A stretch of DNA of 64,000 nt, from contig JBCBMY010000002.1 of the NCBI GenBank assembly GCA_039822045.1, positions 186,001-250,000 of the forward strand. The letters are read 5' to 3'. Each line of letters starts with the position of its first letter. Positions within the stretch are counted from its first letter, which is position 1. Source of the stretch: HLUCCA09 sp039822045. GTDB taxonomy: Bacteria; Pseudomonadota; Alphaproteobacteria; Rhodobacterales; Rhodobacteraceae. A program made the translations under genes and the position numbers. Of this stretch, positions 60,467 through 64,000 are shown piece by piece. The notes beneath the pieces were generated by a model. The model worked only from the letters and a program-made list of their open reading frames with translations, was not told where the DNA came from and ran no database searches.

Positions 60467-61567
60467 ATGGTCCTGATCTCTCCGTCGCGGCGCCTGCGCC
60501 GTACCCCGTTCTCCGAGGGCGTCGAGTCTGCGGGGGTCTCGAGCTATACCGTCTACAACCACATGCTGCTTCCGGTCTATTTCGAGGATCCCGAGGCTGA
60601 CTATCACCACCTGAAGAAACATGTGCAGGTTTGGGACGTCTCGTGCGAGCGGCAGGTGGAGTTGCGCGGCCCCGATGCGGCACGTCTGATGCAGACCCTG
60701 ACGCCGCGGGACCTGCGCGGGATGCTGCCCGGACAGTGCTTCTATGTGCCGGTGGTCGATGAGACCGGCGGGATGCTCAACGATCCGGTGGCGGTGAAGC
60801 TCAGCGAGGAGCATTTCTGGATCTCGATCGCCGATTCAGACCTGCTCCTTTGGGTCAAGAGCATCGCCAACGCCTATCGGATGGAAGTGCTCGTGGAAGA
60901 GCCCGATGTCAGCCCGCTGGCCATCCAGGGCCCGAAGGCCGACGATCTTGCCGCGCGCGTGTTTGGCGAGGGCGTGCGCGGCCTGCGGTTTTTCCGGTTC
61001 GGGATGTTCAGCTTCGAAGGCCGCGACGTGCTGATCGCCAGGTCAGGCTATTCCAAGCAGGGCGGGTTCGAGATCTATGTCGAGGGCAGCGATCTGGGTA
61101 TGCCGATCTGGAACGCGCTCTTCAACGCCGGCCGCGACCTCGAGGTGCGTGCCGGCTGCCCCAATGCGGCGGAGCGCATCGAGGGCGGGCTGCTCAGCTA
61201 TGGCAACGACATGACGCGCGAGAACACGCCCCACGAATGCGGCCTCGGCCGGTTCTGCAACACCCAGACCGCGATCGGCTGCATCGGGCGGGACGCGCTC
61301 CTTCGGGTCGCCAAGGATGGCCCGATCCGGCAGGTCCGCGCCATCGAGATCAAGGACCGGATGCCGCCGTGCGACCGGGCGTGGCCCCTGATGGCCGGCA
61401 ACAAGAAAGTCGGCCAGATCACATCGGCGGCATGGTCCCCGGATTTCGACTGCACCGTCGCGATTGGTATGGTGCGCATGACCCATTGGGACCCGGGCAC
61501 GCGTCTCACCGTCGACTTGCCGGAAGGCGCTTACGAGTGCGTGGTGCGCGAGTCCTTTTGGATCTGA
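60467..61567 (+). CDS. dmdA: DmdA, dimethylsulfoniopropionate demethylase
   Basis: 366 residues, ATG 60467 (TTG 60461 possible). Strong resemblance to Ruegeria pomeroyi DmdA from memory: SPSRRLRRTPFSEGVESAGV, YTVYNHMLLP, HVQVWDVSCERQVELRG, GGMLNDPVAVKL, SGYSKQGGFEIYVEGSDLGMP, RAGCPNAAERIEGGLLSYGN, MTRENTPHECGLGRFCN. It is a GcvT-fold enzyme that moves a methyl from DMSP to tetrahydrofolate. Characteristic of marine Roseobacters and SAR11. Last gene of the four-gene unit. Confidence 0.97.
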   Translation: MVLISPSRRLRRTPFSEGVESAGVSSYTVYNHMLLPVYFEDPEADYHHLKKHVQVWDVSCERQVELRGPDAARLMQTLTPRDLRGMLPGQCFYVPVVDETGGMLNDPVAVKLSEEHFWISIADSDLLLWVKSIANAYRMEVLVEEPDVSPLAIQGPKADDLAARVFGEGVRGLRFFRFGMFSFEGRDVLIARSGYSKQGGFEIYVEGSDLGMPIWNALFNAGRDLEVRAGCPNAAERIEGGLLSYGNDMTRENTPHECGLGRFCNTQTAIGCIGRDALLRVAKDGPIRQVRAIEIKDRMPPCDRAWPLMAGNKKVGQITSAAWSPDFDCTVAIGMVRMTHWDPGTRLTVDLPEGAYECVVRESFWI

Positions 61568-61588
61568 CGCGGATGCGTGACTGCCGGG

Positions 61589-62404
61589 TCAGTGCGCCAT
61601 GAAGATCGGAACGCGCGCCTTTTCAATCACATCCGTCGTCACCCCGCCAAAGAGATCGTGGGCGAACTTCGAGTGCTCGAAGGCCCCCATCACGATCAGC
61701 TTGGCGCCGTCCCGCTCGGCAGCGGCAAGGATCGTCTCGGCGATGCTGCCCTGCCGCGCGGTGGTGTTTGCGTCGACGCGAATGCCGTGGCGCTGCATGT
61801 TGGCCAGCATGCGCTCGGTGCCGCGCGGCGCCTCGCCAACGCTGAGAAGCGTTACGTGAGACTTCTCGGCCAGAATGGACATCGCGTCGCCAAGGGCTCG
61901 GGCGGCCGAGCGCTTGCCGTCCCATGCCACGAGCGCGCGGTCGGCCAGGCCGTCGGCCTCATATCCGTCGGGAACGACCAGCACCGGGCGGCCGGACTTG
62001 AGGGCCAACATGTCGGGCTGGGCTGCAAGATGCGCCTCGTTTGCGGCGTCGGAGTGCACGCCGGTGACGATCAGGTCGAACGTGTGGGCGAAGGCCGACA
62101 GCGGGCCGTCGCGGGCGGGTTCGAGCTCGACGAATTCCACCGCCTCGCCCAGACCCGCCTCGGACGCCGCGCTCAGAAACCGCTTGGCGACGTCGCCCAC
62201 ATGGGCGCTTTCGGCAGTGCGCAAGGTTTCCAGAAGCGCCTCCGGGAGATGTGCCGAATAGCGGGCCTCGATCATCGATTGGCCGTGCCGCAGGACCCCG
62301 GTCAGATGGGCGTCGTGGTGCTGTGCCAGCCGGATCGCGTGGCGCAGGCCACTGCCCCGGGCGCTGTCGCCGCTATAGGCGCAGAGGATGGATTTGATCT
62401 GCAT
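61589..62404 (-). CDS. Universal stress protein with tandem Usp domains
   Basis: 271 residues from ATG 62404, GGAGG upstream. Two Usp halves: the first ends in GRPVLVVPD, and the second has ALVAWDGKRSAARAL and the nucleotide loop VMGAFEHSKFAHDLFGGVT. Tandem UspE-like arrangement. Convergent with dmdA, 21 bp apart. Confidence 0.9.
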   Translation of the reverse strand: MQIKSILCAYSGDSARGSGLRHAIRLAQHHDAHLTGVLRHGQSMIEARYSAHLPEALLETLRTAESAHVGDVAKRFLSAASEAGLGEAVEFVELEPARDGPLSAFAHTFDLIVTGVHSDAANEAHLAAQPDMLALKSGRPVLVVPDGYEADGLADRALVAWDGKRSAARALGDAMSILAEKSHVTLLSVGEAPRGTERMLANMQRHGIRVDANTTARQGSIAETILAAAERDGAKLIVMGAFEHSKFAHDLFGGVTTDVIEKARVPIFMAH

Positions 62405-62455
62405 GGGATGCCTCCAAAGTGGGATCGCGCCGCCGCGCCAGGTGAATTGATGGCC

Positions 62456-63292
62456 TCAGGCCGCTGCACGAAGCCCGAGCATCGACCGCGCTTCGGCCGG
62501 TGTCGCGACAGGGCGGCCATGACGCGCACAAATCTCCGCGGTGCGCCGAACGAGGGCCGCGTTGGACGGCGCAAGCGTCGTGCGGTCGAGCCTGACATTG
62601 TCTTCCAGTCCGGTCCGCGCATGGCCGCCGGCCGCAATCGCCCATTCGTTCAGTTCGATTTGGTGCCGACCGATGCCCGCGGCGCACCAGGGCGCGTCGG
62701 GTCCGAACAGGCGGTGCACTGTGTCGACATAGTAGTCGAACACATGCCGGTCGGCGGGCATGGCGTTCTTCACGCCCATGACGAACTGCACATAGGGGGT
62801 CCCTTCAAGCTGGCCGCGCTCGGCCATCTCCTTGGCCTTGAGAATATGACTGAGATCAAAGGCTTCGATCTCGGGTTTCACGTTGTACTCGAGCATCTCC
62901 GCAGCCAGCCATTCGATCAGATCGGGAGGGTTTTCGTAGACGCGTGTCGGGAAGTTGTTCGACCCCACCGAAAGCGACGCCATGTCGGGCCTCAGCGGCA
63001 GCATACCGCCCCGCGCGTGCCCGGCCCCGGAGCGACCGCCGGTCGACAATTGCACGATGATGCCCGGGCAGTGGGCCTCGACGCCTTCTTTCAGGGCGGC
63101 GAACTTCTCGGGGTCGCTCGTTGGGGTTTCGTCCTCGTTGCGCACATGGGCGTGGACGATGGCGGCGCCGGCCTCGAACGCCGCGTGCGTGCTCTCGATC
63201 TGTTCGGAGACGGTGATCGGCACGGCCGGATTGTCAGACTTTCGGGGCAGCGAGCCGGTGATCGCCACGCAGATGATACAGGGGTTGGACAT
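62456..63292 (-). CDS. Beta-keto acid cleavage enzyme (BKACE, DUF849)
   Basis: 278 residues. CVAITGSLPRKSDNPAVPIT at the start, AAIVHAHVRNEDETPT with zinc ligands His47/His49, VQLSTGGRSG, and HARTGLEDNVRLDRTT with the catalytic Glu. The family condenses a beta-keto acid with acetyl-CoA, yielding acetoacetate and a new CoA ester. Adjacent pcaG suggests 3-oxoadipate as substrate, which is inference. 129 bp from pcaG, same strand. Confidence 0.9.
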   Translation of the reverse strand: MSNPCIICVAITGSLPRKSDNPAVPITVSEQIESTHAAFEAGAAIVHAHVRNEDETPTSDPEKFAALKEGVEAHCPGIIVQLSTGGRSGAGHARGGMLPLRPDMASLSVGSNNFPTRVYENPPDLIEWLAAEMLEYNVKPEIEAFDLSHILKAKEMAERGQLEGTPYVQFVMGVKNAMPADRHVFDYYVDTVHRLFGPDAPWCAAGIGRHQIELNEWAIAAGGHARTGLEDNVRLDRTTLAPSNAALVRRTAEICARHGRPVATPAEARSMLGLRAAA

Positions 63293-63421
63293 GGACTTGC
63301 GGTTCTCCTGTCAGGTGGCGGCGACGCGTGCCATCAGCAATCTTGGCCCCCTCGCCGATCGGCCCGACGACGGTCACGCACCGGGCGTTATGGCCGAGGG
63401 CTTGGGGGCCTTATGAGGGCA

Positions 63422-64000
63422 TTATAGGTCGAAGAAAACGGTCTCGTCTTCGCCCTGCAGCCGGATTTCAAACCGGTAGACCGGAAGCCCGTCGCGGTCG
63501 CTCGGCGAGGCGATGAGGGTGCCCCGGCGGTTTTCCCACTCGATCAGGTTCAGGACCGGGTCCCTGGCGTTCGCTGCGGCCTCGTCGCCGAAATACATGC
63601 GGGTGTGGAGGCCGATATTGATCCCGCGCGCCACGAGCCAAAAGTTGAGATGGGGCGCCTGAACGCCGACATTCCGGCCGCGGGTGGGCCCGGGCTTCAC
63701 GGTGTCGAAGGCCCATTCGCCGGTGTCGAACTCCGTGATCACCCGGCCCCAGCCGCGGAAGCCGTCCTCGACCGCGCCGCCACCTTCGGGATGGGCATAG
63801 TGGCCGGCGGCGTTTGCCTGCCAGACCTCGAGCAGAACGTCCTTGATCGGTGCGCCCATCCCGTCGATCACGAGGCCTTCGACCCGGATGCGCGTGCCGG
63901 CGGCGTTGGGGCCCGCGATGTCATGGCCGAGTTCCTGCTTGTAGATATCGAAACCGGCCGCACCCGGGGCCAGCCCGATATGGACGTAGGGCCCGGCAGT
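63422..64000 (-). CDS. pcaG: PcaG, protocatechuate 3,4-dioxygenase alpha subunit (5' end beyond window)
   Basis: The last 192 codons of the gene; its start lies beyond the right edge. Read from the edge: AGPYVHIGLAPGAAG, then ELGHDIAGP, GLVIDGMGAPIKDVLLEVWQANAAG (short VIDGMGAPIKDVLLEVWQ), FDTVKPGPTRG and PHLNFWLVARGINIGLHTRMYF. The INIGLHTR..F block and the loss of iron ligands are typical of the alpha subunit; the beta subunit (PcaH) would lie beyond the edge. Cleaves protocatechuate in the beta-ketoadipate pathway. Confidence 0.94.
   Translation of the reverse strand, partial: TAGPYVHIGLAPGAAGFDIYKQELGHDIAGPNAAGTRIRVEGLVIDGMGAPIKDVLLEVWQANAAGHYAHPEGGGAVEDGFRGWGRVITEFDTGEWAFDTVKPGPTRGRNVGVQAPHLNFWLVARGINIGLHTRMYFGDEAAANARDPVLNLIEWENRRGTLIASPSDRDGLPVYRFEIRLQGEDETVFFDL

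Overview
The window reads as a chromosomal segment of a high-GC alphaproteobacterium of the Rhodobacterales, most likely the marine Roseobacter group. The basis is a recognisable DMSP demethylase gene (dmdA), an iscR-led suf cluster whose IscR has one cysteine, two Irr-box-like sites, DUF1127, DUF6356 and IalB proteins, a protocatechuate dioxygenase gene, and two Ugp/Msm-type sugar ABC operons. Gene density is high with many ATGA/GTGA overlaps. I see no intact IS element, prophage or CRISPR array.

Layout. 1-4.7 kb: a DeoR-family regulator (cut by the window edge) diverges from an ABC sugar-uptake operon; two TGTAA-N6-TTACA sites lie between them. 4.7-7.2 kb: an exported subtilisin-like protease, an anti-sigma-like membrane protein and an ECF sigma factor; the first two diverge from mirror-image copies of one promoter. 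7.4-14.5 kb: membrane and hydrolase genes, a winged-helix/TPR regulator, OsmC and DUF1127. 14.6-17 kb: two flavin oxidoreductases. 17-22.4 kb: a second ABC operon carrying a GNAT and an RraA-like gene. 22.7-25.5 kb: a Tat-exported protein with a haem membrane protein, tRNA-Arg(CCG), and an OxyR-like LysR regulator lacking the peroxidatic cysteine.

25.5-34 kb: the Fe-S assembly operon, read leftwards: iscR, an IscS-type desulfurase, sufB, a small membrane protein, sufC, sufD, two Yip1-like membrane proteins, sufS. An Irr-box-like palindrome sits upstream of iscR and a better match lies inside the desulfurase gene in an AT-rich codon patch. 34-42.3 kb: hydrolase, YbjN-like and HD proteins, then monomeric and dimeric NADP-isocitrate dehydrogenases flanking an unrecognised 423-residue protein with papain-like His and Cys motifs. 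42.4-49 kb: Lrp regulator, YitT, SMR pump, CNNM/CorC protein, HerA-like ATPase, two intergenic RNA candidates and IalB. 49-54.5 kb: an envelope cluster (condensing enzyme, ACP, LpxD, L,D-transpeptidase, divergent M15-type endopeptidase). 54.7-57 kb: a PhyH-like dioxygenase, dusA and a small membrane protein.

57.4-61.6 kb: a tight four-gene unit DUF2182-DUF1326-acyl-CoA ligase-dmdA. 61.6-64 kb: a universal stress protein, a beta-keto acid cleavage enzyme, and pcaG running off the right edge.

The most original leads are the mirror-symmetric ECF promoter pair, the Irr-like site inside coding sequence, the His/Cys protein between the two isocitrate dehydrogenases, the structured RNA at 48.0-48.1 kb, and the DUF2182/DUF1326 pair tied to dmdA. 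Functions are inferred by reading the translations; no database search was possible.
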